NCBI GenBank assembly: GCA_003660865.1
Contig: QMVA01000026.1
Span: forward strand, 1-11,329
Direction: 5' to 3'
Source of the DNA: Candidatus Nanohalarchaeota archaeon
GTDB taxonomy: Archaea; EX4484-52; B79-G9
Length of the DNA: 11,329 bases
Under the pieces are notes generated by a model. That model did not search any database and was not told the origin of the DNA. It was given only the letters and a program-made list of their open reading frames with translations. This document shows positions 1-6,580 of this stretch, piece after piece; the stretch's first letter is position 1; each line of letters starts with the position of its first letter. Made by a program: the position numbers and the translations under genes.

Positions 1-88
1 CATCAAATCACCCCACATATTGACCATATACATTATGGCCATCTTATTTTTATGTAGGGGTCATATGACACTATCTGCGATTTTTAGG

Positions 89-116
89 ATCCAGGAAATC
101 TTCGATTTCCCCGGAT
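89..116. repeat. Imperfect hairpin upstream of the first ORF
   Basis: GGAAATC (94-100) and GATTTCC (104-110) form a perfect 7-bp stem with loop TTC. After a small internal loop, ATCC (89-92) pairs with GGAT (113-116). No T-run follows on either strand, so it is not an obvious terminator. I see no secure gene in bases 1-144. It may be an RNA structure or the scar of a small mobile element beside a gene that seems to have lost its start. Confidence 0.4.
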
Positions 117-246
117 AGATTAACGTCTCTTGGTCTTAGGTTAAATTTGTCCATTTAGTAACGACGTTAACTATAATGTAAAAAATGTAGAAGGAGAATA
201 TATTCCCAGAGCAGAAGTAAGAGTAAAATCAGAAAGAGCGAGACAG

Positions 247-750
247 TTGGATTCATCTTATGGTTTAGTAAGTTATCATTTTGATCCTAATGGTCAATTT
301 GATCATATTAAATTACCAGGTACAGAAATTGTTCTTGACCGTAAACAGGTTAAGGGCATGGAAACTGTATATGCAAATCTTGAGGGCGTTGTATGGTATG
401 ATGGTGAATACTGTCTAAAAATTACCGATTATGTAGAAAATTCATACATTAATATATTATCAACTAGAGATGACACCGAGCATCATGCGATCTCAGCAAT
501 GAATAATGGTGATTTAGTATTGGAAAGAGATTTTAATCTTGTTCCGGTTGAAAATTTGGGTGCAGCACCAGGGTTGAAATATGATTTATCTAATATTCAG
601 AATTACAGGAACTTTGTTGATGACTTTGGTCGAATATGTGTTTTTAAGGATGCTCGGGTTGAAGATACGGGGATTAATTATGTTAATTCTATAATGGCTC
701 TTGCGGATATTCAAAACATGCAAGGTTATGACATTCCATTACTTTTGTAA
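247..750 (+). CDS. Hypothetical protein, possibly 5'-truncated
   Basis: The frame gives a 167-residue protein from a TTG codon and I do not recognise the family. The product is soluble-looking and mixed in composition, with no membrane segment, no signal peptide and no clear catalytic motif. The same frame stays open upstream to a TAA at 142-144, and those 34 extra codons read like protein (charged residues alternating with V/I, for example VEGEYIPRAEVRVKSE). They contain no ATG or GTG. No Shine-Dalgarno motif precedes the TTG. The likeliest reading is a gene that lost its 5' end near 145-165, or one using a weak start. A sampled line is about 37% GC, lower than the minus-strand genes downstream. 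It runs convergently into the fumarase genes. Confidence 0.45.
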   Translation: MDSSYGLVSYHFDPNGQFDHIKLPGTEIVLDRKQVKGMETVYANLEGVVWYDGEYCLKITDYVENSYINILSTRDDTEHHAISAMNNGDLVLERDFNLVPVENLGAAPGLKYDLSNIQNYRNFVDDFGRICVFKDARVEDTGINYVNSIMALADIQNMQGYDIPLLL

Positions 751-792
751 TCGCTGAGGAATGCCTAGGATTTGTTCAGGTAAATTGTGGTC

Positions 793-835
793 ATCATATC
801 GTATTCCTTTGGCGGTATGATTATACCTGTTTTTA
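793..835 (+). terminator. Hairpin plus T-run between convergent genes
   Basis: ATCATATCG (793-801) pairs with CGGTATGAT (813-821) as nine pairs including one G-T, with an 11-base loop. A TTTTT run follows at 831-835. It lies between the end of the hypothetical gene (750) and the end of the oppositely transcribed fumarase beta gene (843), where a terminator for the plus-strand gene would be expected. Archaeal terminators depend mainly on the T-run, so the hairpin may be incidental. Confidence 0.4.
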
Positions 836-842
836 GGTACAT

Positions 843-1361
843 TTATTTATGCATTAGCGTTTCCAAAACCTTTTTTGAGTTCTGTAGAATGTCATCATAG
901 AGACTGTTGCCTTTTGAGTCCATTGTGACTATCAGTGGGATATCTTTTACGTCAAGTTCCCATATTGCTTCGGGCATGCCAAATTCCGGCATATGCTGCT
1001 TTTTTACGGTCATGTTTTTGGCGTAGACCAATGCTGCGCCGCCTACGGCTGATGCATAGATTGCTTTTCCTTTCATGGCGTTGAGGACAGAACTATCCAT
1101 GCCGCCTTTCCCGATGATTGCTTTTATGTTGTATTTTTCTATGAGTTTCGGGGTGTATGGGTTCAGTCTTGAGCTTGTTGTGGGGCCTGCGGCAATGACT
1201 TCGTTGTCTTTGATTATCGGGCCGCAGTGGTAGATTATTGAATTTTTTATTTTGTCGAAGTTGTTGTCGAGTAAATAGACGTGGGCTCTGTCTCTTGCTG
1301 TAAATAGCTTTGCGCTTAGTTGTATCCTGTCTCCCACGTTTAGTTTTGTGAAGTCTATCAT
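843..1361 (-). CDS. fumB: Fumarate hydratase class I, beta (C-terminal) subunit
   Basis: This 172-residue protein is the C-terminal half of an iron-sulfur class I fumarase, which hydrates fumarate to malate. Family landmarks are clear: TARDRAH at residues 21-27, HCGPIIK at 45-51, GPTTSSRLNPYT at 59-70 and the GKGGM loop at 84-88. The length is normal for a stand-alone beta subunit of the archaeal two-gene type. The ATG overlaps the alpha stop as ATGA (1358-1361). An AGGAGG Shine-Dalgarno sits inside the last alpha codons (1370-1375), 8 bases before the ATG, so translation is probably coupled. It is the last gene of the purA-fumarase operon. A tartrate dehydratase beta subunit would look alike, but the purA context favours fumarase. 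Confidence 0.93.
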   Translation of the reverse strand: MIDFTKLNVGDRIQLSAKLFTARDRAHVYLLDNNFDKIKNSIIYHCGPIIKDNEVIAAGPTTSSRLNPYTPKLIEKYNIKAIIGKGGMDSSVLNAMKGKAIYASAVGGAALVYAKNMTVKKQHMPEFGMPEAIWELDVKDIPLIVTMDSKGNSLYDDILQNSKKVLETLMHK

Positions 1362-2203
1362 AGGGACTGCCTCCTTAATGCCCAGCAGCTGAATGATATG
1401 CCTATGAAGTATGATGCAGGGTGCCTGTGGGATTTGGCTATTTTTACGCTTAATGCTGTTGTTTTTCCGCCCAGGCCCATGGGACCGATTTTGAGTTTGT
1501 TGATGGTTTCCAGTAGTTCTGTTTCCATTTTGTTTAGGTGTTCGTCTTTGTTTCTGTCGTTAAGGTTTCTCAGGAGCTGTTTTTTTGATAAGTGCGCCAC
1601 TTGCTCTATGTTCCCCCCGATGGCTACCCCGATGATGTATGGAGGGCAGCCTTTACCCTGTGCTCTGAAGACTGCGTCAAGTACGCATCTTTTGATGCCT
1701 TCGATGTCCTTGTTTGCGTTTAGTTTTGCGTCTGGCAGTGTGTAGATTGCAGAGATGTTTTCTGAGCCGCCGCCTTTCATGAGTAAGTCTATTTTAAATC
1801 TGTCTGACTGCTCAATGTGAATTATTGGCCTGTTACCTGTGTTCGTGCCTACTATTGGGTCCGCTGCATTGGGTCTCAGGGGGATTTTTTCTGTTGCCTG
1901 TTTTGTTGCGGTTTCTATGTGCTTTTTTATCTCATCCAGAGATATGGTATTGTCGCTGCTTATGTAGAATATTGGGGTGCCTGTGTCCTGACATATTGGC
2001 TTTGATTCTTTTTTCGCTAAATCAATGTTTTCAAGTATTGTATTGAGGATGTATTTTGCTGTGTCGTTTTCTTCTTTTTCCAGAGACTTGCGCAGTTTTT
2101 CGCATACGTCGCCCGGGAGTTCTGTTGCGCATCTTGTGTATAGATTGACTATTGCTTCTGTGGTTGGTATTGTGTTTTTTACTGGCTGCATGTTATCTCT
2201 CAC
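1358..2203 (-). CDS. fumA: Fumarate hydratase class I, alpha (N-terminal) subunit
   Basis: This is the 281-residue cluster-binding half of class I fumarase. Three cysteines sit where the family binds its [4Fe-4S] cluster: C71 in PICQDTGTP, C186 in KGCPPYIIG, and C273 in SFSCWALRR near the C-terminus. GGGSEN (144-149) and GPMGLGG (240-246) are further landmarks. Length and order match archaeal and TtdA-type alpha subunits. The start is a GTG that overlaps the purA stop as GTGA (2200-2203); an ATG at 2191 would shorten the protein by four residues and is the alternative. The upstream purA and downstream beta overlaps suggest one transcript and linked translation. Oxygen-labile clusters of this type fit an anaerobe. 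Confidence 0.95.
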   Translation of the reverse strand: MRDNMQPVKNTIPTTEAIVNLYTRCATELPGDVCEKLRKSLEKEENDTAKYILNTILENIDLAKKESKPICQDTGTPIFYISSDNTISLDEIKKHIETATKQATEKIPLRPNAADPIVGTNTGNRPIIHIEQSDRFKIDLLMKGGGSENISAIYTLPDAKLNANKDIEGIKRCVLDAVFRAQGKGCPPYIIGVAIGGNIEQVAHLSKKQLLRNLNDRNKDEHLNKMETELLETINKLKIGPMGLGGKTTALSVKIAKSHRHPASYFIGISFSCWALRRQSL

Positions 2204-3465
2204 ATCATTATTGTCTGTGACCTTTTCGGGCCTACGGAAATGAATTTTACCGGGAGCGATAGTCTTTCTGATATGAATTTCAGGTAGTCTTTTGCGTTTT
2301 GCGGCAGTTGTTCGTAGTTCTTTACTACGGTTATGTCTTCTGTCCAGCCGGGAAGCTCTTTATAGACTGGCTTTGCTTCTTTCAGGTCAGGCAGGTCCAG
2401 GGGATATATTTCGGTTTCGTTTTTGCCTGTCCTGTAGGTAGTGCATACTTTTATTGTGTCAAGACCCGATAGGACGTCCAGTTTTGTGATTACGATGCCT
2501 GTCAGGCTGTTGAGGTTTTTTGCGTAGTTCAGCATCACAAGGTCCAGCCAGCCGCAGCGCCGTGGCCTGCCAGTGGTTGTGCCAAATTCGTGACCTTCTT
2601 TTCTTAGTCTTTCACCTGTCTTGTTTTCCTGCTCTGTCGGAAAAGGGCCTTCTCCTACGCGGGTTGTGTATGCTTTTACAACCCCGAGAACTTCTGTTAT
2701 TCGTTTCGGGCCGATTCCTGTGCCTGCGCAGGCTGCACTGGATACTGTGTTTGAGGATGTGACAAACGGGAATGTGCCATGGTCTATGTCAAGAAATGTG
2801 CCTTGTGCGCCTTCAAACAGGACTTTTTTGTTGTTGTCAAGGGCTTTGTTCAGCAAAATGGATGTGTCGCAGATGTAGGGCTTTATTTTTTTTGAGATTG
2901 CTGTGTATTCCCGGATAAGGTCTGTCTCAGTGCAAGTGTAGTTGATGCGCCTGAAGTAGTCCTTGTTTTTTTCTATGGTTTCTGTGATTATTTTAGCAAG
3001 CCGTTTCTCGTCTTTGAAATCATACATTCTTATCGCATTTGTGCGGCCGGCCTTGAACATGTATGCTGGGCCTATGCCGCGGCCTGTTGTACCTATTTTT
3101 TTTGTGCGCAATTTCTCCTCGTGGTTATCAATTGCTTTGTGCCAGGGCATGATGGCATGGGCATTGCCTGCGATTTTCAGGTTTCCTATTTTGTGTCCTC
3201 TTTTTTCAATGGATTCAATTTCTGCGTTTAGTATCTTTACGTCGACCACGACACCGTTTCCAATTACTATTGTCTTGTTTTTATGGAGGACACCTGAGGG
3301 GATGAGGTGCAGTTTGAATGTCTCATCTCCTACGACTATTGTGTGGCCTGCGTTGTTGCCGCCCTGGAATCGGGCGATTATGTCTGAATCTTCTGCAAGG
3401 CAGTCTATAATCTTTCCTTTTCCTTCATCTCCGAATTGTGTTCCAATGATTATTTTTGCGCTCAT
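2200..3465 (-). CDS. purA: Adenylosuccinate synthetase
   Basis: PurA joins IMP and aspartate using GTP, the first committed step from IMP to AMP. The 421-residue protein has the GDEGKGK phosphate loop (12-18, catalytic D13), GGNNAGHT (35-42, with H41), GTTGRGIGP (125-133), EGAQG (218-222), TTTGRPRRCGW (296-306), guanine-binding TKLD (327-330) and VGPKRSQTI near the end. It is of the full-length type, not the short archaeal form of about 340 residues. The frame is open 33 codons further upstream, but I chose the ATG at 3463-3465: GGAG at 3474-3477 lies 8 bases before it, and the product begins at the conserved first strand. An ATG two codons earlier (3471) is too close to that site. The stop overlaps the fumarase alpha start. 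Confidence 0.97.
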   Translation of the reverse strand: MSAKIIIGTQFGDEGKGKIIDCLAEDSDIIARFQGGNNAGHTIVVGDETFKLHLIPSGVLHKNKTIVIGNGVVVDVKILNAEIESIEKRGHKIGNLKIAGNAHAIMPWHKAIDNHEEKLRTKKIGTTGRGIGPAYMFKAGRTNAIRMYDFKDEKRLAKIITETIEKNKDYFRRINYTCTETDLIREYTAISKKIKPYICDTSILLNKALDNNKKVLFEGAQGTFLDIDHGTFPFVTSSNTVSSAACAGTGIGPKRITEVLGVVKAYTTRVGEGPFPTEQENKTGERLRKEGHEFGTTTGRPRRCGWLDLVMLNYAKNLNSLTGIVITKLDVLSGLDTIKVCTTYRTGKNETEIYPLDLPDLKEAKPVYKELPGWTEDITVVKNYEQLPQNAKDYLKFISERLSLPVKFISVGPKRSQTIMM

Positions 3466-3473
3466 CTGCATCA

Positions 3474-3477
3474 CTCC
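3474..3477 (-). promoter_or_regulatory. Shine-Dalgarno that decides the purA start
   Basis: The minus strand reads AAAGGAGTGA here. GGAG ends 8 bases before the ATG at 3465 and only 2 bases before the alternative ATG at 3471. This supports the 421-residue product and argues against the 33-residue extension, which would run through the repeat at 3484-3601. Confidence 0.7.
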
Positions 3478-3483
3478 TTTAAG

Positions 3484-3601
3484 TGCTAAAGATTCCGCTA
3501 TTTTATTGAGTATGTGTATGTGTAATCTTTGCATTTCAACAACTTGGGTGATATTTGTGGGCATGTATATGCCGCTTGTCTATTAGCTGACGGTTGTTGA
3601 C
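3484..3601 (-). repeat. Short copy of a three-block structured repeat, in the purA leader
   Basis: Read on the minus strand, this 118-base segment matches the plus-strand element at 9024-9324 in three collinear blocks. Block 1 is GTCAACAACCG, then an AATAGAC core, then CGGCAT. Block 2 is CCCACA, ATCACC, TTGTTGA and GCAAAGATT. Block 3 is ACTCAAT followed by AATAGCGGAATCTTTA. TCAACAAC and GTTGTTGA can pair (3535-3600), as can AAAGATT and AATCTTT (3485-3530), giving two side-by-side stems. The loops are shorter than in the other copy. It fills the gap between the XTP pyrophosphatase and purA and ends about 18 bases before the purA ATG. It may be a small mobile element or a transcribed RNA structure. 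Confidence 0.7.
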
Positions 3602-3604
3602 ATA

Positions 3605-4156
3605 TTATTTATTTTCTTTTAGCCAGTCAAGTAGTTTTTTTATGGCATTAATCCTGTGGGATTCTGTTGCTTTTATGTCCTGGTTTTCTGCCCATGTCCT
3701 GTCGTGTCCAACTGGTATGAATATAGAGTCGTGGCCCCATCCGTTTATGCCTTTCTCTTCCCGTGTGATTGTGCCTTTTACTGCGCCGCTAAAAGTTAAA
3801 GGTTCGTCACCTGGTTTGCAGATGCCTATGCATGTCCTGAATTCTGCTTTGCGGTCTTTGCCTTCAAGAAGGCGGAAGAGGCCGTCATGCCCGATTTTTT
3901 GGTGTACCCATTTTGTGTATGTGCCGGGGAAGCTGTTTAATGAATTTATGAAGAGTCCTGAGTCTTCTACAATTACTGTTTTCTTTGCTTTGAAGCATAC
4001 ATATTTTGCGCCTGAGGCAGCAATTTTTGCGATATCATCTGATCTTATTTCCGGGTAGCTGATGTCAAGATGTTCTATGTCGATGCCCTCTGGTCCCAGA
4101 AAATTTTGGAATTCCAGTAGCTTGTTTTTGTTTCCTGTCGCAAAGTAGAGTCTCAT
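3605..4156 (-). CDS. rdgB: Non-canonical purine NTP pyrophosphatase (RdgB/HAM1 family)
   Basis: This enzyme hydrolyses ITP, dITP and XTP to monophosphates, cleaning the nucleotide pool. The 183-residue length is typical. Motifs are ATGNKNK (6-12, nucleotide loop), VEDSGL (63-68, with the metal/catalytic acid D65), FPGTYTK (76-82, usually FPGPYS), GWGHDSIF (139-146, usually GFGYDPIF) and SHR (166-168). No Shine-Dalgarno precedes the ATG, and a TATA-like box at 4178-4189 lies about 27 bases upstream, which suggests a leaderless transcript. It is upstream of purA on the same strand, separated by the repeat at 3484-3601. The pairing with purA makes sense because IMP is the source of ITP. Confidence 0.93.
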   Translation of the reverse strand: MRLYFATGNKNKLLEFQNFLGPEGIDIEHLDISYPEIRSDDIAKIAASGAKYVCFKAKKTVIVEDSGLFINSLNSFPGTYTKWVHQKIGHDGLFRLLEGKDRKAEFRTCIGICKPGDEPLTFSGAVKGTITREEKGINGWGHDSIFIPVGHDRTWAENQDIKATESHRINAIKKLLDWLKENK

Positions 4157-4177
4157 GGTTGATTATAATGAATGGAA

Positions 4178-4189
4178 ATATTTAAAATA
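4178..4189. promoter_or_regulatory. TATA-like box between divergent genes
   Basis: ATATTTAAAATA is nearly symmetric, so it can read as a TATA box in both directions. On the minus strand it centres about 27 bases before the XTP pyrophosphatase ATG, which predicts a leaderless mRNA. On the plus strand it lies about 60 bases before the small membrane-protein ATG (4245), leaving a leader of about 35 bases that contains GGAGGG. Confidence 0.5.
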
Positions 4190-4244
4190 AAGGTTGGAGA
4201 TTTTTATTGTTCAGAATGCATTGTGTATTATTGGAGGGATTATC

Positions 4245-4472
4245 ATGGACAAGGTCAAGAATGTCGGTATTATGCTTTTTTCAATTGGTGTTATGATTCT
4301 TTTAGCTTATCCTCTTTATCTTTTTGCTATCGGGTTTATTGATGCTGATATGCCCGTTGCTGTTAAGGTTGGGCTCTTTGTGATGTTATCCGGGCTTGTG
4401 ATTGTTCTTGTGCAGCTTGTTTTTGAGAGGTTTAAGGACTCAAAAAAAGAAAAGAAAAGTTTAAAGGAATGA
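4245..4472 (+). CDS. Small two-helix membrane protein
   Basis: This is a 75-residue hypothetical protein with two hydrophobic helices (about residues 7-30 and 39-61). They are joined by a short acidic turn (FIDADMP) and followed by a strongly basic tail (ERFKDSKKEKKSLKE). By the positive-inside rule both ends would face the cytoplasm. I chose the ATG at 4245 because GGAGGG lies just upstream; the frame is open 17 codons earlier but without a ribosome site there. It ends 13 bases before the YbjQ-family gene, so the two are probably co-transcribed. No specific function can be read from the sequence. Many archaea carry small proteins of this kind without known roles. Confidence 0.7.
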   Translation: MDKVKNVGIMLFSIGVMILLAYPLYLFAIGFIDADMPVAVKVGLFVMLSGLVIVLVQLVFERFKDSKKEKKSLKE

Positions 4473-4485
4473 TGAGGTGTCTAAG

Positions 4486-4800
4486 ATGATTGTTGTGACG
4501 ACGGATTTTGTGCAGGGTAAAGAGATTACTGAGACTCTTGGACTTGTTAAGGGAAATACTATACGCGCCAAGTGGTTTGGAAAGGATATTGTTGCAGGGC
4601 TTCGGCAGCTTGTCGGCGGTGAGTTGAAGGAGTATACTGAGATGCTTACTGAGGCGAGGATTGAGGCTGAGAAAAGGATGGTTGAGGATGCGCAGAAACA
4701 TGGCGCTGATGCGGTTGTGAATGTGAGGTTCCAGACATCGCAGATTATGACATCTGCTGCGGAGCTTCTGGTGTATGGGACTGCTGTTAAGCTTAAGTAG
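4486..4800 (+). CDS. YbjQ/UPF0145 family protein
   Basis: This 104-residue protein belongs to the UPF0145 (YbjQ, heavy-metal-binding-domain) family. It starts with the usual MIVVTTDFVQGKEI and carries the conserved GADAVVNVRF segment (73-82), an alternating amphipathic helix before it, and a hydrophobic final strand (ELLVYGTAVKLK). Family members form pentamers; a physiological role is not established. GAGGTG at 4475-4480 is a good Shine-Dalgarno 5-6 bases before the ATG at 4486, so I prefer this start over the GTG at 4477, which lies within that motif. It follows the small membrane protein in an apparent two-gene operon. T-rich sequence after the stop (4820-4855) may end transcription. Confidence 0.88.
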   Translation: MIVVTTDFVQGKEITETLGLVKGNTIRAKWFGKDIVAGLRQLVGGELKEYTEMLTEARIEAEKRMVEDAQKHGADAVVNVRFQTSQIMTSAAELLVYGTAVKLK

Positions 4801-4819
4801 AGAGAAAACAACAATATTC

Positions 4820-4860
4820 TCTAGTCTTATCTAATCTTCTCTTCTTTATCTGTTTAGATA
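4820..4860 (+). terminator. T/C-rich tract after the YbjQ-family gene
   Basis: The stretch is rich in T, as short runs separated by C and A, and no stable hairpin precedes it. T-rich tracts of this sort are typical archaeal stop signals. TATCT and AGATA (4847-4860) form a small 5-bp hairpin that could also serve the convergent minus-strand gene ending at 4866. Confidence 0.3.
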
Positions 4861-4865
4861 TATAA

Positions 4866-5780
4866 TTAGGCGATATGTATTGCCTTTTTTATACATTCAT
4901 TACCGTAATATAAATTGTGTTCTCTCTTTAATACACCAATATTTGCTAAATCGCTTAAATAAGAAATAAATTTCGTTTCATTGATTCTTGTGTTATAGGT
5001 ATTTTTGTATTCTTGGAGGTATGAACTATTGTCTACTTTCAAAAGTTTATCCTCAGCACTAAAACAATAATAGTATATAGTTATTATTTTAAGATAAGAC
5101 TCGACCATATAAAGATGTAACTCCTCCTTTAGATATTTTCGTCCTTCCTTCACGATATAACCAAAGGTGTGCTTCAATACTTCTTCTTCATCTTTGTTCT
5201 TCAGAGCGGATTGCAGTTCAATTGGTATATTCCCTTGAACATAATCTCCAACACTATTTTTTCTTATTATTTCTGAGTCTGTCAGGAATTTGATATATTT
5301 TTGTAGTCTTTCCTTATTTGGATACTTATTAATCTTATCAAGTGAAAGTTTTCTATCATAGAATATTTCAGTCAATATTACATATATTGGTCTTAAATTC
5401 GTTTTTATTAGGGATATATCAATAATCTGACTATAAATATTGTTCAATATTAAATCTTCAATTTTACGGCGTCTTCTTCCCTCCTTTTTTTTAATCATAT
5501 CACTTAATTTAGTCCTACTGATATTCATTTTTATGCCACTTTTGTCAAGAGAAAACTCTACTTTAGTGACATTATCATATCTTAAAAATTTAATGTATCT
5601 CTCTTTTGTTTTGTCATCATATATTATCTTTGGTTTTGATATATTTAAATCTGCGATGATAGTATTTTTCCCACTAACCAGTTCTGGATTTTTAAGAATA
5701 ACATTTGTTCCTATCTCTCTTGATACATATCTTTTAACTTTTTTTAGAATATTCTTTTCGATTTTCTGTTTATTTAGCAT
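4866..5780 (-). CDS. Unrecognised protein with possible winged-helix segments, partner of a C39-like peptidase
   Basis: I do not recognise this 304-residue protein. Residues 1-95 look like an alpha/beta domain (a lysine-rich helix, then strands around IIADLNI, KIIYDD, KFLRYDNV, KVEFSLD and IKMNIS). A basic linker KKKEGRRRRK follows (97-106). The rest is helical; two stretches resemble winged-helix ends (about 128-185, ending in a GDYVQGN wing, and about 225-300, ending in NLYYGNE). That suggests nucleic-acid binding but does not prove it. There is no signal peptide. The ATG at 5780 overlaps the end of the peptidase gene by 11 bases, with AGGTTGAT just before it, so the two are translated together. 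The gene is AT-rich (a sampled line is about 32% GC against about 53% in a RuBisCO line), suggesting gene transfer. Confidence 0.75.
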   Translation of the reverse strand: MLNKQKIEKNILKKVKRYVSREIGTNVILKNPELVSGKNTIIADLNISKPKIIYDDKTKERYIKFLRYDNVTKVEFSLDKSGIKMNISRTKLSDMIKKKEGRRRRKIEDLILNNIYSQIIDISLIKTNLRPIYVILTEIFYDRKLSLDKINKYPNKERLQKYIKFLTDSEIIRKNSVGDYVQGNIPIELQSALKNKDEEEVLKHTFGYIVKEGRKYLKEELHLYMVESYLKIITIYYYCFSAEDKLLKVDNSSYLQEYKNTYNTRINETKFISYLSDLANIGVLKREHNLYYGNECIKKAIHIA

Positions 5781-6414
5781 TATTATCAACCTGTCTACTA
5801 CTCTTATCAAATTTGTCTATTACTGTCTTTTGTTGAGGGTCTATATTAAGATTATCGTTTTTGCGTTCAAACCAGATTATCGGATAAAGTATGTCTTCCT
5901 CGTGAACCCATACATTATAAAATTTGCTGAAAGTTATTTTATCATATGGCTCTTTGTCATAATCACGATATTTGTTCTTTATAGGATCAAAAACATAAAC
6001 AATTTCGTCTTTTCTGTCGATACCTACGACAACTAAAAAGTGATATGTGTTTTCATCTCCGTCCGAGTAAACGCGAGTTTTATCATTTTTCCATTTCTCA
6101 TAGTCTTTCAATGGAAATATTACGATGGGGTATATCTTTCTTTCGATTAGTCTTTCTATAGATTTAATGTTATTGCTTTCTTCATCTTTTTGGAAAACAT
6201 AAATCTTATCTTTATTTAGCAGTTCATTAAGGTTGTTGATACTATCAAGACCTACTCCCAAACAATTTATATACCTCAGGCACTTATTTATTTTTTTCAG
6301 AGAGTATCTTTTGGAGTGAAATTGGCTGTCAAGAACATTTTTTATGCAAGATGATACACACATATCTATTTCAGGTTGGAATGTCAGGGTTTTTTTAAGT
6401 TCTATAATCGTCAT
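5770..6414 (-). CDS. C39-like (papain-fold) cysteine peptidase domain protein
   Basis: The 214-residue product has the layout of a peptidase C39-like domain. Q13 and C19 form the Q-x5-C motif (FQPEIDMCVSSC) at the N-terminus, H125 sits in YHFLVVVGID, and D143 in YVFDP follows 18 residues later, as the catalytic His and Asp do in this fold. No ABC-transporter domain, leader peptide or membrane helix is present, so it is not a bacteriocin exporter. It is probably a cytoplasmic protease, deamidase or transferase of papain fold. The start at 6414 is firm: GGTGG lies 4 bases before the ATG, and a TATA-like box sits at 6446-6460. It overlaps the downstream 304-residue gene by 11 bases. Base composition is AT-rich compared with the flanks. 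Confidence 0.72.
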   Translation of the reverse strand: MTIIELKKTLTFQPEIDMCVSSCIKNVLDSQFHSKRYSLKKINKCLRYINCLGVGLDSINNLNELLNKDKIYVFQKDEESNNIKSIERLIERKIYPIVIFPLKDYEKWKNDKTRVYSDGDENTYHFLVVVGIDRKDEIVYVFDPIKNKYRDYDKEPYDKITFSKFYNVWVHEEDILYPIIWFERKNDNLNIDPQQKTVIDKFDKSSRQVDNNAK

Positions 6415-6445
6415 TTATCCACCTGAGATATGTGTTAGTTGGGTT

Positions 6446-6460
6446 AATTTAAAAATATAT
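6446..6460 (-). promoter_or_regulatory. TATA-like promoter of the C39 two-gene unit
   Basis: The minus strand reads ATATATTTTTAAATT. The predicted start site is near 6431, leaving a leader of about 17 bases that contains the GGTGG ribosome site at 6419-6423. The unit therefore seems to have its own promoter, back to back with the RuBisCO promoter. Confidence 0.5.
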
Positions 6461-6525
6461 TCCGTAAATAATTTTTCTTAACTTTTAATTCTTTTTGAAA
6501 TCTTAGGTCTAATTTTGAACCAAAG

Positions 6526-6534
6526 TAATATATA
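6526..6534 (+). promoter_or_regulatory. TATA box of the RuBisCO gene
   Basis: TAATATATA is preceded by the purine-rich CCAAAG, which could act as a BRE. The start site would fall near 6556, giving a leader of about 25 bases. That leader holds GGTGATG (6570-6576), a near-ideal archaeal Shine-Dalgarno 4 bases before the ATG at 6581. Confidence 0.6.
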
Positions 6535-6580
6535 CAGGGACGAGTAAATATCCTGTATTGATTATTGCTGGTGATGTTAT

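Noticed and set aside
1..42. Minus-strand open frame from an ATG at about 42 to the window edge
   Set aside because: Only 14 codons are visible, methionine-rich, without a clear ribosome site; it cannot be told from chance.
3466..3564. 33-residue N-terminal extension of PurA
   Set aside because: It runs through the repeat element, lacks family similarity before the first PurA strand, and the strong GGAG site favours the ATG at 3465.
1398..3586. Long plus-strand ORFs opposite purA and fumarase
   Set aside because: They are antisense shadows of well-supported genes and show no domain signature.
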